64,000 nt of DNA from Pterobdella sp. o SKG-2022 (GCA_964035795.1 OZ038320.1:21222589-21286588); one strand, 5' to 3'; positions 23,922 to 36,249 are shown, numbered from the stretch's first letter. The notes: generated by a model from the letters alone, not told the origin. Numbers and translations: made by a program.

Positions 23922-26900
23922 CAGCCATTGGAGTTCCAACAAGAGTAGCAATGCCTCTAAGCATGATTATCAGCCCGTATGCGTTTGTCAGTTTCTCAAG
24001 ACCAAGAAGGTTGCATAGGAGAGGAGGAGAAATAGTTACGAAGAATGCTGAGTGTAGAGTTTGCAAAAATTATCGTAATATTGAACAAAAATTGGTCATA
24101 CATTGTTTGTTCAATTATTCAAAAATCGTTTAAAAAATCTTTTTAAGCTTAGTCAATAAACTATTCGAAAAAGCTATACTAAACTTTAAAATTCGATCAA
24201 AAATAATTTTCAACCCACCAAAGCAGAGACCAAAGACCACAGAAAAACAGCACATAAAGGAGTAGGAGGTGATGAAGGTGCAAGCAATGCATGATACACC
24301 CGCCAACAAGACTGAAACGTTGTGCATCAGAAGGATGTTCATGTCTTTCAAATTGGCCAACAAGCCACAAGCAAAACGACCAAATGTGTTGCACAAACCT
24401 TGTAGTAGTTGTATATTGAAAATTCATTGTATTCAGCTGAAAATTTTTATTCAAAGTTAAATTGTAGTTTGCCGGCCGTATAGCTCAGAGGAAGAGCATT
24501 AGACTATTATCTAAAGATACCGGGTTCAATCCCGCGTGGGCCGACAATTAGCACCTGTTCCACAGTGTGTTTTCGCTACATAAAATTTGTAGCAAGCGCT
24601 TTATAAATACCCCATCACATTACATTACGTTTGCATGTTTCAAAATCTTTAAAAAAGATATATGGACAAAAATTTATATAACATCAGTTCGATTTGTTCT
24701 CACAAAATTCTAATTTAAGGCACTATTATCATGAACAATCAAATAAGATTTCAAGCCATTAAACCTCAAATAAATAAATAAAAAGTAGAATGAAAATAAA
24801 AACCAATAATGGATAGTAGTAATGATGCTTCTGCAGGACTGAACCCAAGAGACAATGTCTTATCGGTGAGGTAAACGAAGGGAATGAACGTTCCCATGGC
24901 TGCAAAGAAATTTGCTAGAGATATCAATGCAAAGGTACGTTCCTTTAGTAATGAAACATCGGTCATCTGTGTGAGATTTAATGCGTTTGTAATGCCTTCA
25001 TTAAATCTGTTGTTTAGACGCGTGCTAAAATACTATTAACGCAACCCTGACAGTAATACCATGTAGAAACTTTAGATTTAATTAATATAGGTTTTTTAAT
25101 TAAGAAAAAGTATTGCTAAAACATTATAGCACTAGCTTTAATACCTGGGCAACAGTCTCTTTGAAGACCTGTGATACCGGAATACACCCACACACCACAA
25201 CCTGCATATCAATAATGATTCTGCAAAAATTGAACTTTAGAGCTTTCACTATCTATTATAACATTTAATGCAAGAGTTGTGGCTTCTAAAAAAGTAACAA
25301 TCACACTACAGAACCTTGTTGTTGATGGTAGCAAGAGAGAGGGTTTTAGTAACGGAGAGGATAGACTTGTTGTAGTCAACCATGTTGTTGTGGATCAAGA
25401 ACTCTGGCAAGTTAAGCACGCTGCCGCTGTAGAAAATGTCTTTACGTTGCATTGGAAGAAAATTCAATTCAAATGGCTCGATCTCTGAAGGCTGTGAGGT
25501 TGGCGTCATTAAGACTTGTATTATCTTACTCGTGTTAAAACAATCATGAATCATTCTGTGTCCTTTATTGTTTGATCAAACTATTTCTATCTACCTAAAA
25601 TGTTATTTAAAAATTAATGAACGTTAAAAATTTTAGTTGAAAGCACGAAGTTTTCTATTATAACATTTTCAGGTACTTGAAAATGTTACAATGCTGGAAA
25701 AATCAATCAACAATATATACTGTAAATCATCATTCAGGTAAACTTCGAGGTTGCAATCATTCTTAATATTTACTTGAGCTGAATACCAATTGATTTTAAA
25801 CTTTATGTATTGATTTCACGAAAAAATATGGTAGATTTTACAAATAAAGTACTTTGTGAAGTATGTTAGTCTTGTTTCATAAAATCTTAATGGAGCCTTT
25901 TTGTTGATTTCAGACAAAACATCTACCGTTATAAAAAAAATCTTGAAATTAAAAATTTTTTTGAAAACATTTTTATGGATTTTCAATGAGTAATTTTTAG
26001 AAAAATAATAATTCTAATAGATTTATTAAAACAGTGAAAAAAGCTAATAGTATCGGTAAGTTTAGCTTTGGTATAAAACGTTGAAATCACTGGTTGATAA
26101 AAAGCTAGCATTTATTTTTTTCAATGCTAATTATAAATTCAAAAATTTCATAAACGCTTACTCAAACTTATAATTGATTATAATTTTTTATTGTCTGAAG
26201 GCATTATATTTCAAAAAGCTTTTCACCAAGTTTTACGTTAGAAGTAAGGCTTTGAGTATATTTAACTAGAGACTAACTTAATTGTTTATTATTATAGTTG
26301 TTTTTATTTCAAATAACCAAATAATTTTAAAATTAAATCAATTTTTAAGAACGAAATTATATGTAAAAAAACTGTATTGAAAATTATTTTTATATATAAA
26401 TATTTTTTGCAATTTATTCTTAATTAGGAAAATCTAAAAAATAACTTTCATGAATATTCATAAAACTTTTGAACTGAAACTGTTTAAATTACCACTATGA
26501 TAAACACCAAGTGAAGCTGTTATTCATACACAATTAATAAACAAACTGGAATTTTTAAAAAAACTTAGTGAATCTCAAAAAAAAAGTAGGATAGACAATG
26601 AACTCTCAACAAAACAATAGGTTTTTTTTGAGGTTCAACTAATTATAATAGTTTGAAAATATATCATTTGAAATTGATAATTTACTAATAATATATAAAT
26701 TGGTATTGATTTATTCAATGCTAACTATAAATGCAACAATTTTAAATACCCTTTCTAAAATTAATAATTGATTATAAATAAATATTATTTTGAAGGCGAC
26801 GTATTTTTAAAAGCTTTAATGAAGTTATGAAATATGACTCACTTTCCTAGATGAGACATCGTCGTCATTGTTCAATCTTTCCATGTTGTTAACAGTCAAC

Positions 26901-28918
26901 TGAGAACCCCTCTCTGACTGGAAAATTTACAAGCTATATTTAGCGTTTACATAACTAGTTGTTGTAAAACCACTCAAAATCAGTATAAGTATCAATGTTT
27001 AGCCTATAATTTTATCATGATAGTAGAGTTCGATTACCCTTGAAAAGTAAGGTTCAAGGCCATCCATGGCAAAATCCATTTCAGGGTCATTGATATAATC
27101 TTCAGGCACTCCTGTAAAACCAACAGGCCTCAAAAGAGCTCCTAGAACCAAGCCTTGCAGGTTCAACCCTGATAAAATTAACAAGCAGTTTCTCCATCCA
27201 TACATCTCCAGTAGCCAACGACAAAATGGGGCAATGATGAAGATACCAAATCCTGAGCCACTCACAGCAATTCCTGTGGCTATAGCTCGCTTGTGATCAA
27301 AATAATAACTCACTATCACCACCATTGGAAGAAACATCAAGCCAAAACCAATTCCTTTGAAAAAGATATATTTGATTATACTTTAACACAGTACTAAAAA
27401 TTTTATACAAGTTAATAAAATTCAATTGGCAAAATTAAATTGGATTATTGAACCAAAATCATTTCAATAAAAAATTGTAACAAAAGAATTAAATTAACTT
27501 AAAATTTATGTTTGAATAAACATTCAATTAACTGACCAGCTATAATTCCAAAGAAAGGAATCATGGTAGCAAAATTTGGTGCCATACTTGATACGAAAAA
27601 CCCAAAAAAAGCAAAAACTGAGCCTGCCATCACAACCTTCCTACAGCCATACAAGTTGATCAGAGCTGCTGCAAAAGGAGCTGTTGAAAAGATGGATGAA
27701 GTAATGATCAATTTAAAATTTAATCAATTAATTATATAATACCATGAAGTTAAAAATTTTCCTTGATTGATATAATACATATAAAATTACATACATGAAT
27801 CAATTGATACACTAACAGAAATATAGTTAGTAACATTGAAGCAATATAATTAAAAAATACGTTAATAGTTACTGAAACTTTCAATGTAAAATGTGCCATT
27901 AATCCTATATAAGAGTTCTTGATTATTCAATGACATTATGAAGTAAAATAGCTTGAAAAACATAATAAAATAAGAAAATTGATAATGTATGATATGCAAC
28001 ACTTGGTGATTTTTTTTTGAGTAAAAATTATTTTTTTCTCATTCAATGGGGTTTGATATCAAATTTATGCCTCAAAAAAGATTCAATTATTAAAAACCTC
28101 ATGAGAAAACTATTTTAATCTACTTTTAATTACTAATCTTTAAATAAAAATTTCAAGCTATCATTTTCAACAAAATAAATGCTTGTAAGTTGTCAAATAA
28201 ACTTTATTTATGAACTTACTTATTTTTTTATATAATTCATTTCAATTTTTCATACCATTAATGGTCTCACTTATGGTGATTGATGAGTAATAATTACAAT
28301 TGTTTTTAGAATAATTTCATTATAAATGTGTCAATTTTTGAAGTAAGGTATTTTTACTTTTTAAAAAATTTTGATGGTAAGTTTCTGCATTTATTTATTT
28401 TGTTTAGCATGTAAAAACTCTATTTCATATACAATAAAAAAAAAATTTTAAATAAGGCATTAAACTAACAATAAAAGTTGGAAATTTAATTATGAAAATT
28501 TTTTATATAATAAAATGATTATGTATTTAAAAAGCTTGGTTTTAGTTTGAGAATATGAAAAAGGAAAAAAAATTTATTCTAATATTAGTAAAAACTAGAT
28601 ATTTAAATAAGCAATACATAATAAACACAAACCTGTGAGAAGACATGTTCCTGACATAAGTGAGCCTAGACCAGCTACCAAACCAGTACCTATTTCAAAC
28701 TCAACTTGGAAGTCCCTAAGAAAAACACCATAAGAATATATCAGTCCATCAATAATCAAATGAGTTAAAAAGGATGCTATGACCACAACCCAACCATAAC
28801 CACCATCAGGTAAACGATAAACAACTTTATCCACTTTTATATCGGTTTCCAGAATTTCATCTTCCTTCAAATCTTCTAATCGCATTCCTTCTGGCTTTAA
28901 ACCTTTGTTCAAAGTCAT
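23922..28918 (-). CDS. SLC16 (monocarboxylate transporter-like) MFS protein, C-terminus not located
   Basis: Twelve-helix major facilitator of the SLC16 family, expected in the plasma membrane. The substrate is not predictable from sequence. Nine GT-AG exons keep one frame: 28633-28918, 27537-27680, 27038-27354, 26843-26917, 25315-25491, 25145-25201, 24804-24966, 24219-24398 and 23922-24047, giving about 508 residues. The family signature PDGGYGW is at residues 37-43, just before helix 1. The second signature, YYFDHKRAIATGIAVSGSG, is at about 160-178. The central cytoplasmic loop has DIFYSGS; the second half starts at SLLKERTFALISLANFF and includes NTFGRFACGLLA, LLGLEKLTNAYGL and IATLVGTPMAG. 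The last helices and the stop, usually beginning with a W-Y-D-like motif, were not found downstream. The fourth exon (25 residues) is hydrophilic loop. Intron 7 carries a SINE in the opposite orientation. Confidence 0.9.
24474..24629 (+). mobile_element. tRNA-derived SINE in SLC16 intron 7
   Basis: Head with A box TAGCTCAGAGGA and B box GGTTCAATCCC, body CAATTAGCACCTGTTCCAC, tail with AGCGCTTTATAAATACCCC and ATTAC repeats. It is antisense to the host gene and fills about 40 percent of a 405-bp intron. The T-stem does not pair well, so this is not a working tRNA gene. Confidence 0.85.
26109..26236 (+). repeat. Diverged direct repeat, copy 1
   Basis: About 125 bp similar in the same orientation to 26703-26828. 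Shared anchors are TCAATGCTAA, TAATTGATTATAA, GAAGGC and AAAAGCTTT. Located in an SLC16 intron. A possible hairpin-family core (TCGGTAAGTTTAGCTTTGG) lies just upstream at 26054-26072. Confidence 0.5.
26703..26828 (+). repeat. Diverged direct repeat, copy 2
   Basis: Partner of 26109-26236, offset by about 594 bp in the same SLC16 intron. No coding potential. Origin unknown: local duplication or two insertions of one element. Confidence 0.5.
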
Positions 28919-30240
28919 TATTGGTTCTTTTTGAAGAAAAAACTATAGATGACAACGTTTAGACCGAAAAATGCATTTTCAGGTTTTTGGAATTCAGTGT
29001 GAAATATCCCATTAATAATATACACAAAATATCACATATAAGTTTTATGAATTTTTGTATGGCTCCAGATGTATACAATGATCATAAAGAATTTTGACAA
29101 ATCTCTCTCCTGGAACAACAAATGCCAAATAAACAAAAATATAAACATAAATAAAACGGGAGTTGGTTAAATAAGCATAAAATTTTTTATGAGAGTTATG
29201 AATTTTAATGGCTATTATTGAAGATTTTAAACTTTGTTTTATAATAGGTTATAAATTTTTTATTTTTAATCTCAATAGTTTTTATCAAAATTATATCCGC
29301 TTATTATCATTAAAGATTTTATTTAATAAACTAAAAAAGATTGAAAAGTATCAACTAAAAAAAAATTGGAATTCATAAACTTGTTGTTTCTTATTTTTTA
29401 TTATTTATAGCTATAGAAATCTGTCTTATTGAAATGAGCCCTCAAACTGAGTTTTGTTGATTTGGTGTGCGAGATGGGTTTTAATTATGAAACTTTTGCT
29501 AAAATTATAAATAAATACAACTATTTAATAATCTTGCACTTCCAACAAAGAATTTTATAGAATACATAAACATAAAAATATTTGAAAAAGTTAATTTTGC
29601 TAAATTTTATTTAATTTTGATTTCAAATGAGGATTTTATTTTTAGGGTTATCCTCAAAAATTAAACCAAAAATACTCTATTTCAAAATGTGAATTTAAAA
29701 AAAAATGATATTGAAATGTGTTTTTTTAATCCTACAAAACACTCAAAAAAAGACTATGTCCCTCAAAATAAACCGCTGTCAAAGCAAAATGAGGCTGAAA
29801 GAGTTATGATAGTTTTTCAAAATATTTATTCTAAATATAATTCTTATTTATCATTTCACTTCTGTCTTTTTTTTGTCTTATATTGTGTTTTTCTAGCTTT
29901 GAAAGATATGTTATTTTCTTTTTGATGTTTATACGTCTTAAAAGTATTAACCACCGGATTGAGACAATAGAAAAAATTAGTATATTTTGTGAACTGTCTT
30001 GTTAGTCTTTAAAGAACACAATATAAAAAATTTAAACTTTTGCTATTATTTTCACTTAATGAAAAACCGAGTCCCATTTATTGGACTCTGACGGAGAAGG
30101 ATAAAAATTTCACCGGCATAAAAAATTTAGAATCAGTTACTTTTTCAAAATTTTGTTACAGTAATGAACAGATGACACCTTTCCATTTGAAAAACAAAAA
30201 AATAAAAAAAAAACTATTTTAACGATAATAAAATGACATT
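28919..30240. other. Region upstream of the SLC16 gene
   Basis: AT-rich, with no recognised gene. The SLC16 promoter should be in the part nearest 28919. The open frame at 29689-29925 (+) is low-complexity and probably random. Confidence 0.5.
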
Positions 30241-30249
30241 TTATTCGAT

Positions 30250-30520
30250 TTGATTCTATTATTATTAGTGCCTGTTACGCCTATTGGCGCATAGAGCAGC
30301 AACAAAAAGTTTTCACTTATTCCTGTTTTAAGCCAGCCTAGTGATGATGCCAAAGTGTGTTTCATTTCCTTGAGCCCTGCTTCTATTGTCCGACGCTATG
30401 TTGCTTTTGAGTGGCCTCATTTTTTTTACTGGTGTTCAATGAAGAGCTGTTCTGACTATGAAACCTTCTTTTCTTCTCAAGACATGACCAATCCATCCCC
30501 ATCGTCTAATATTTTGAAAA
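30250..30520 (-). mobile_element. RTE LINE 3' fragment
   Basis: The minus strand, with frameshifts, gives RWGWIGHVLRR near 30500, then a degraded TALHWTP and GRPK-type segment, ending at ALCANRR-like sequence and (AAT)n near 30250-30270. It matches the end of the RTE copy at 33640-33856 and lies in the opposite orientation to it. Confidence 0.7.
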
Positions 30521-30809
30521 ACTTGAACATAACTATTGTATTAGACAATTTTTGCCTTATAGTAAACTTGAATGTTTTTTTATTTAAATCTTTGATAAAA
30601 AAAAATTCAAAAGCTTCTAGTTTCTGCCAAAGTCCCATATTTGGAATGCTGAAGAAAATAGTTTATAATAAATAATTTTTCAAAAAAAGCAAACTTACCG
30701 AGATTAAAATGCAATATTTCAAACCCTTGTGAATGTATTTAGTCATGAAGAATACAGATTCGATAAAATATTTTGATGAATATAATCATTAAAAAACTGT
30801 GACTGAAAT

Positions 30810-33800
30810 TTTTGGAAAAAAAAGTCATTATTAAAAAAACATATATAGTAAACTCAACCTTCAACAATGAGCTACCTCATGAATTAGGACTAAGTATACT
30901 AATTCACATACAAAAACCAAAAAAAAAATGTAAAAACACCAGGGTCATAATACTACTCACAATAATAAGAAAAATAATTTCAAACATAACCCTTGTTAAA
31001 ATTTTACCATTAATTGAAAAATTCATCCTTCACAACTAAACAGCCTACAGAAAAGGATAGCAATAGAAGAAGTTATTTGAACCCACAAGATGAAAATTGT
31101 CATTACAATAACCTCGGGCAAAACACTGAAACTTTAAAGCATAGATCTGTCATCTGCCTTTGATAGACTGGATTTTGGAAAACTTATGAAAATTTTTGCA
31201 CATCATTTGCACACTTGAAAACTCAAAACTAGCAAACTTTCTTTTTAAAAACACAAAACTAAAAGTCAGAACGAACGAAGAAGCTCCTACTTTTTTAATA
31301 AACATAGGTGTCCTACACCACTTGATAAACTGCTACCTTGTCGTGAATGGGTGGCTTGGGTGCATAAAGAGCTCTAAGAGCTGAACCAGCTAAAGCTTTT
31401 CTTCTTTAAAGGTCACCCATGTCGGTCAGGTCGAAAGATAGGAGCCAGACTAAATGATGTTCTTGGCTTTCTAGGTTGGGGGCTTGTCCTAAAAAAATTA
31501 TTACATAAACAGCAACAAGAAAACTTTTTACAACTGTGTGCAATAGACTCTCAGAGTCTTCTTTGAAAACTTTTATGACTGGCAGTGGTGAAAACCACGA
31601 GGAAGCCACTGGCCCAAAAAGGAACTAAAAAGAAGACCAAAATTGGTTTTTGGAATGTGAAGAAAATGTTTGAAACAGGAAGACTGGAAAAGATCACTAC
31701 AGAAACGAGAAAATACAAACTTCATATTTTAGGTGTGAGTGAAAGCAGATGGGCAGGCGCTGTAAAAATTGAAACATCCACAGGTGAAACAGTTTATTCC
31801 GGCCAAGAGGATACCCAAAACCAAAAAGAAGTAGCCATAATTCTAAAAACAAGTGCAGAGAAGATAATAATAGAGTGGAAACCTGTAAGTAGCAGACTCA
31901 TTAAGATTAACATAAGAGGAAAGCATGTTAATATGAGTATTCTGCAATGCTAAAGCTCGACTAATGACAAAAAAGATGAAGCCAAAGACTTTTTCTACAA
32001 ATGGTAAAAAAAGAAATAACCCTTCGGCGTGACAGACTAGTTTTCATAGGCGACTTAAATTCAAAAGTTCGAAGGGATAGCAGAGGAAATGAAAGAGTTA
32101 TGGGGAAGCATGGATGTAATCTCATGAATGAAAATTGTGTTGAGCTGCTAGAATTCGGCAAGAATAACAACTTGGTAGTGGAAGGCACCCTGTTCCCTTA
32201 CCGAGGTATTCACAAGCTCACTTGGTTCTCACCCAGTAATAGAGATAGGAACCAGATCGACCATCTAATAATCAATAAAACATGGAGACGATCATTAATG
32301 GATGTCAAAGTGAGGAGAGGTGCAGACGTCAGCAGTGACCATCATTTTGTAGTTGCTCTGATTCAACTCAAACTAAGACGTACAAAAAACAAGATCCACA
32401 AACCAAAGCACATTGATATAAATAAAATTCAAAACAGCAAAGTATAAAATGCTTTTACTATTCAAGCGAAAAACCGATTTCAAGTGCTGCAAAATGCTGA
32501 AGCAAACAGAAATGAAATCGACACAATATACTCAAAGGTAGTATTATCATACACAAAAAGCTGTGAAATTTGTTCAGGCCTAAAAGTAGGAAACAAAGCG
32601 AAAGAGTGGATTAAACCAGACACGTGGAAGGCAGTCGATGCCAGGGGTACACTGAAAAAAAATTTGACAGATGCTAAGTCAGAGAGGTTGCAGGATAAGC
32701 TCAGACAACAATACAAAGAAGCCAACAAACAAGTAAAAAAATTGGTGTGAGCTGACAAACGCTTTTATGAAGATAACCTCGCAGCACAAGCTGAAAAAGC
32801 AGCAGCAAAAAGAGAGCTTGGGCGAATATACAAAATCACTAAGCTTGTTTGTGGCAAGTACTGCAATAAAATAGATCTTCACATCAAATACAAAAGTGGA
32901 AAGCTTCTTACCGCTTAAAATAGAGAGCAGAAAAAGCGCTGGACTGAACACTTCAGAGAAATATTAAACCGGCCCCACCTACACAAAAAGAAAATATTAC
33001 TCCAGCTGCTTCAGACCTCAACATCAGTCTTGACCCACCATCAACGCTTGAAATAATTCTAGCCATTAAGTATCTGAAAAACAACAAACCACCTGGAAAT
33101 GACGACCTCAATGCTGAACTTTTCAAAGTAGATCCAACCCTAGCAGCTAACATATTTCAGCCACTGTTTGAAAAAACATGGCTAAGGGAACAAGTACCTA
33201 CAGAGTAGACAAAAGAATTGATTGTTAAGATTCCCAAAAAAGGTTCATTACATGACTGAAAAAATTGGAGAGGAATTACTCTACTTTCTGGTTCTAGGAT
33301 GATACTCACTAAAATTGTCCTTCAGCGCTTAGCAGATGTAGTGAACAAAACCCTAAGGAAAAAACAAACTGGATTCCGCAAAAGAGGATGTGTAGAACAG
33401 ATCTTTTCTCTGCACAACATCATTGAGCAATGTTAGAAATGGCAGACAGCCATACATAACTTCGTCGATTTTGATAAAGCCTTCTGTGTGGATCCGAGTT
33501 TTGAAGAGTAACAGAGCAAAATATCAACAAATTGTCAACTTTTCATACATGAAGTTTACGAAACATTCTGAGACTCTTCTGGCCTGATACCATCACCAAC
33601 AATGATCTTTTCGCTAGGAAGACATGGCTACTATCATTATGAAAAGACGAATGCGATAGATTGACGATGTTTTAAGAGAGAAGGTTTAATAGTCAGAACA
33701 GCTTCTTATTGGACACCAGAGAGGAAAAAAACGAGGCCGTTCAAAAACAACATAGCAAGCAGAGCTCAAAGAAATGAAATACACTTGAAGCACCATCACC

Positions 33801-34070
33801 ATGCTGGCTCGAAATAGAAATGTGTGGAAACTTTTTCTTGCAGCCTAATAACAATAATAGATGTCCCAAGGGTGACGAACTCAGTTTAGTCCTTTTTACA
33901 ACGTATTTAGAAGCAGCAATGAAAAACGTTAAAAAAAGTGCCCACACAAAACGCAGCGTATGCCGCTGACGTAGACTCCATAAGTAAAGATGGCATAGAC
34001 CTCGACATTGTCGTATCAGCTAAAGAATTGTGGCTAAAACAGTACGGTGTTGCGCCATCAGATCATTAAA
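30810..34070 (+). mobile_element. Decayed family-2 LINE interrupted by an RTE element
   Basis: The left part (30810-31313) encodes RT motifs NNELPHELGLSILIHIQKP, VIILLTIIRKIISNI, a degraded AYRKG, LSSAFDRLD (motif A, after frameshift) and KNTKLKVRTNEEAPTFLINIG. The right part (33857-34070) resumes at motif B with KGDELSLVLFTTYLEAAM and continues to a mutated catalytic box, YAADVDSIS (normally YADD). The RTE element at 31314-33856 splits the sequence at motif B. Same family as 16300-17400. Non-functional. Confidence 0.8.
31314..33856 (+). mobile_element. RTE-clade LINE, nested insertion, internally deleted
   Basis: It begins with an RTE leader (CTACCTTGTCGTG at 31332, TTCTAGGTTGGGGG near 31470). 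AP endonuclease motifs follow: IGFWNVKKMFETGRL, LGVSESRWAG, FIGDLNSKV, NRDRNQIDHLI, SSDHHFVV (31640-32370). Next come the RTE linker (ADKRFYEDNLA), the start of the RT (LTAELF-like, KNWRGITLL, KQTGFRKRGCVEQI) and motif A, FVDFDKAF, near 33470. After about 33485 it jumps to the C-terminal region (SLRNILRLFWPDTITNNDL, then a degraded WIGHVLRR). RT motifs B to E, with the catalytic YADD, are missing. It ends in an (AAT/AAC) tail and is flanked by a 10-bp duplication: 31304-31313 and 33857-33866. Several in-frame stops. Confidence 0.85.
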
Positions 34071-34749
34071 AAAGCCAACGGGAATGGGATATACTTTTGT
34101 AAAAAGTTGCTTTCAATAATTTGCTTGTAGACGCAGACCAGTAGGATTGTTGTCGTCTTCTTGCTGCTAAGTCAGTACACTCCGCTGCGTGGTCGGAATC
34201 TATGTCAATTTCTGTTTTAGGAAATTTATTAGGTGCAGAAGAACTCCGGGTGGCGTAGAAGAAATCATGGGTAATGAAATATTTTTTTGAATTTACCTTT
34301 AAACCCATCCATTTAGCTCCGTCTAACAACCAAATCAACCCGACTCAAACTAAACTTTTTAACGAAGATAGACCAACTACGACCAGTTAATTTTAGTCGG
34401 GTTAGTTTGTTCTAGTATGTGGAGCTGAAATTCCAGAGTAAAATTGTTGTATATTTAACATATTCAATTGATAAAAAGAATTTGATTGAAAAACTATTGA
34501 AGTAAATAAACTACCACCCTTCATTGCAACGCTTAATGAAAATAAAATTCACAAAAATTACTCGACAAAAGAAAGAATAATACAACGAATAACTAAATTA
34601 GCCTAGTACGAAAAAAAATCGAAACAGACACTTTTATTGATTGAACAGGTTTGTTTAATAATAAAAGGATTTTTAGTTATCTTCCAAGCTTATTATCAAA
34701 CTAGAAAAAGAAAAAGACATGAGAAAGACTGAAAAAGCATGATATTGAA
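34071..34749. other. Spacer with an unassigned minus-strand open frame
   Basis: The frame at 34066-34338 (-) contains WMGLKVNSKK, which loosely recalls the segment after the YADD box in LINE RTs, but the rest is not recognisable. A small inverted repeat (AACCCGACT with AGTCGGGTT) lies at about 34341-34410. Confidence 0.3.
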
Positions 34750-35320
34750 TGTTGATGCATGAACAAAATAAGTAAGGTCATAGAAACAAAGTGCACTAGG
34801 TGCAAACTCAAATGGCATGCACTAACTAAACAATTAGTTAACACTTTAGTTGAAAGGAAATGTCTCAAATGCTTTATATTTTCATTTAATGAAGAAAAAA
34901 AAACAAAGCTATATGAAGAAAATAATAAAGGAAGAATTGAAAATATTGGATCGATTATTTAAAAAAATGGAAAAAAGCATACAAGAGACAAAAACATATG
35001 CTCAAATAAAAAAGTCCAGTTTGACTGCTAAAGCAGCTGCCAAGATGACATAATTTTAAATGTAACCAATCTAAACTTATTCCAATCTAAAGAAAAAATA
35101 TCTAATTTGAAAAGAATTGAAAACATTATTAATGCCATGAAGACTAATGAACCTGAAAACATAAGAAATGCTAGAGAGATTAAGATATTTTATACTAATA
35201 TTAATGGCTTACTCAATATAATGGTGAAAATCAACAATGCTATTAAAACCCCTTATTTAATAAATGTTATAAAACCCATAATTCCAATAGTATTAACAAC
35301 TAACGAGTGCTTGTAAAACA
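34750..35320 (+). mobile_element. LINE 5' fragment (zinc-binding region and endonuclease start)
   Basis: In successive frames: KCTRCKLKWHA (a C-x2-C...H zinc-binding-like motif), a lysine-rich coiled region, and KIFYTNINGLLN at 35190-35225, which resembles the N-terminal strand of AP endonuclease domains (NIRSLNNK-like). Probably the 5' part of a LINE, perhaps the same family as the element at 30810. Broken by stops. Confidence 0.5.
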
Positions 35321-35440
35321 ATTTTTACATACATTGATCGGCTATGGCAACAAAAAGAAAGAACAATTATTTTTTTTTAAATTGATCAAATGAAATTAAA
35401 ATATTATAAATTTCAACAATCATTAACAAGTCAAAGAAAC

Positions 35441-35592
35441 ATAATAGAAACAAACACTAAGATTTACTGAGAAACTTAATACACGAAGCTTTTCGTGAGA
35501 GTATCTTACATTAGCTAGATAAGGTAAGATACTCGCACGAAAAGCTTCGTGTATTAAGTTTCTCAATAAACCTTAGTGTTTATTTCTATTAT
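35441..35592. mobile_element. Near-perfect hairpin element (MITE-like)
   Basis: Arms of about 66 bp, almost identical. Examples in the left arm are GAAACTTAATACACGAAGCT and GAGTATCTTA; the right arm carries their reverse complements, with three or four differences. The central spacer is about 15 bp. No coding capacity. The high arm identity suggests a recent element or ongoing conversion between arms. Confidence 0.8.
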
Positions 35593-35633
35593 ATTGATTT
35601 CCGGCTATTTTACGTCAACAGTCAAAGAAACGT

Positions 35634-35888
35634 TTGAGAATTCGATGTAGCCATTGTAAGGCATGGAATCCTTCTCCTTGTCATAATCCAACAAAACAAC
35701 GGTCTGAATCATTGGATGTTTGCATAGGCCCATGTTGCACACATGATTCACAACCTTCTGACACTCCTTTCTTGCGTTCTGGTACGATCCTAAAAGGAGT
35801 GCCGAAAGCTTCACGAATTCCAGCAAGTAATCTTCTTACCAGTATTTTGAAAAAATTTGTTTTGGAAAATAGTTTCACGGCTTGAGAG
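35634..35888 (+). mobile_element. Possible retroelement ORF fragment
   Basis: Open frame of 83 codons beginning RCSHCKAWNPSPC (Cys-rich) and ending ILKGVPKASRIPASNLLTSI. The latter resembles the short linker found before the RT in several LINE ORF2 proteins. Neither end is defined. Could be the same decayed LINE complex as its neighbours; low certainty. Confidence 0.3.
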
Positions 35889-36249
35889 AACTTTTTAAGT
35901 TAATCCAAAAAATGCTTTTTCAACCCAATAAAAACGGTAAGAAGTCGAAATGACTAGCGCAATGGTGAGTAGACAGATGAGAGAGTTTATATAAAACCCA
36001 TACTTTCAACCCGATAAAAAATAAACAACATCAAAATTTAAAAAAACCGATCGCACATGGACTAAAATGGTGTCCACTACATTGGCCTGTGGGGACATGA
36101 GGGACGTTTCTTCTAATGATAAATTTTTTAAAAATATAATTTAAACACCTGGAAAATAATAAACAACCTGGAGTGCACCAAGACTACAGAAAAATGTTCA
36201 CCAGCAATTGAATATTTGGTTGGAATAATCCCCAAATCTCCAAGCCACT

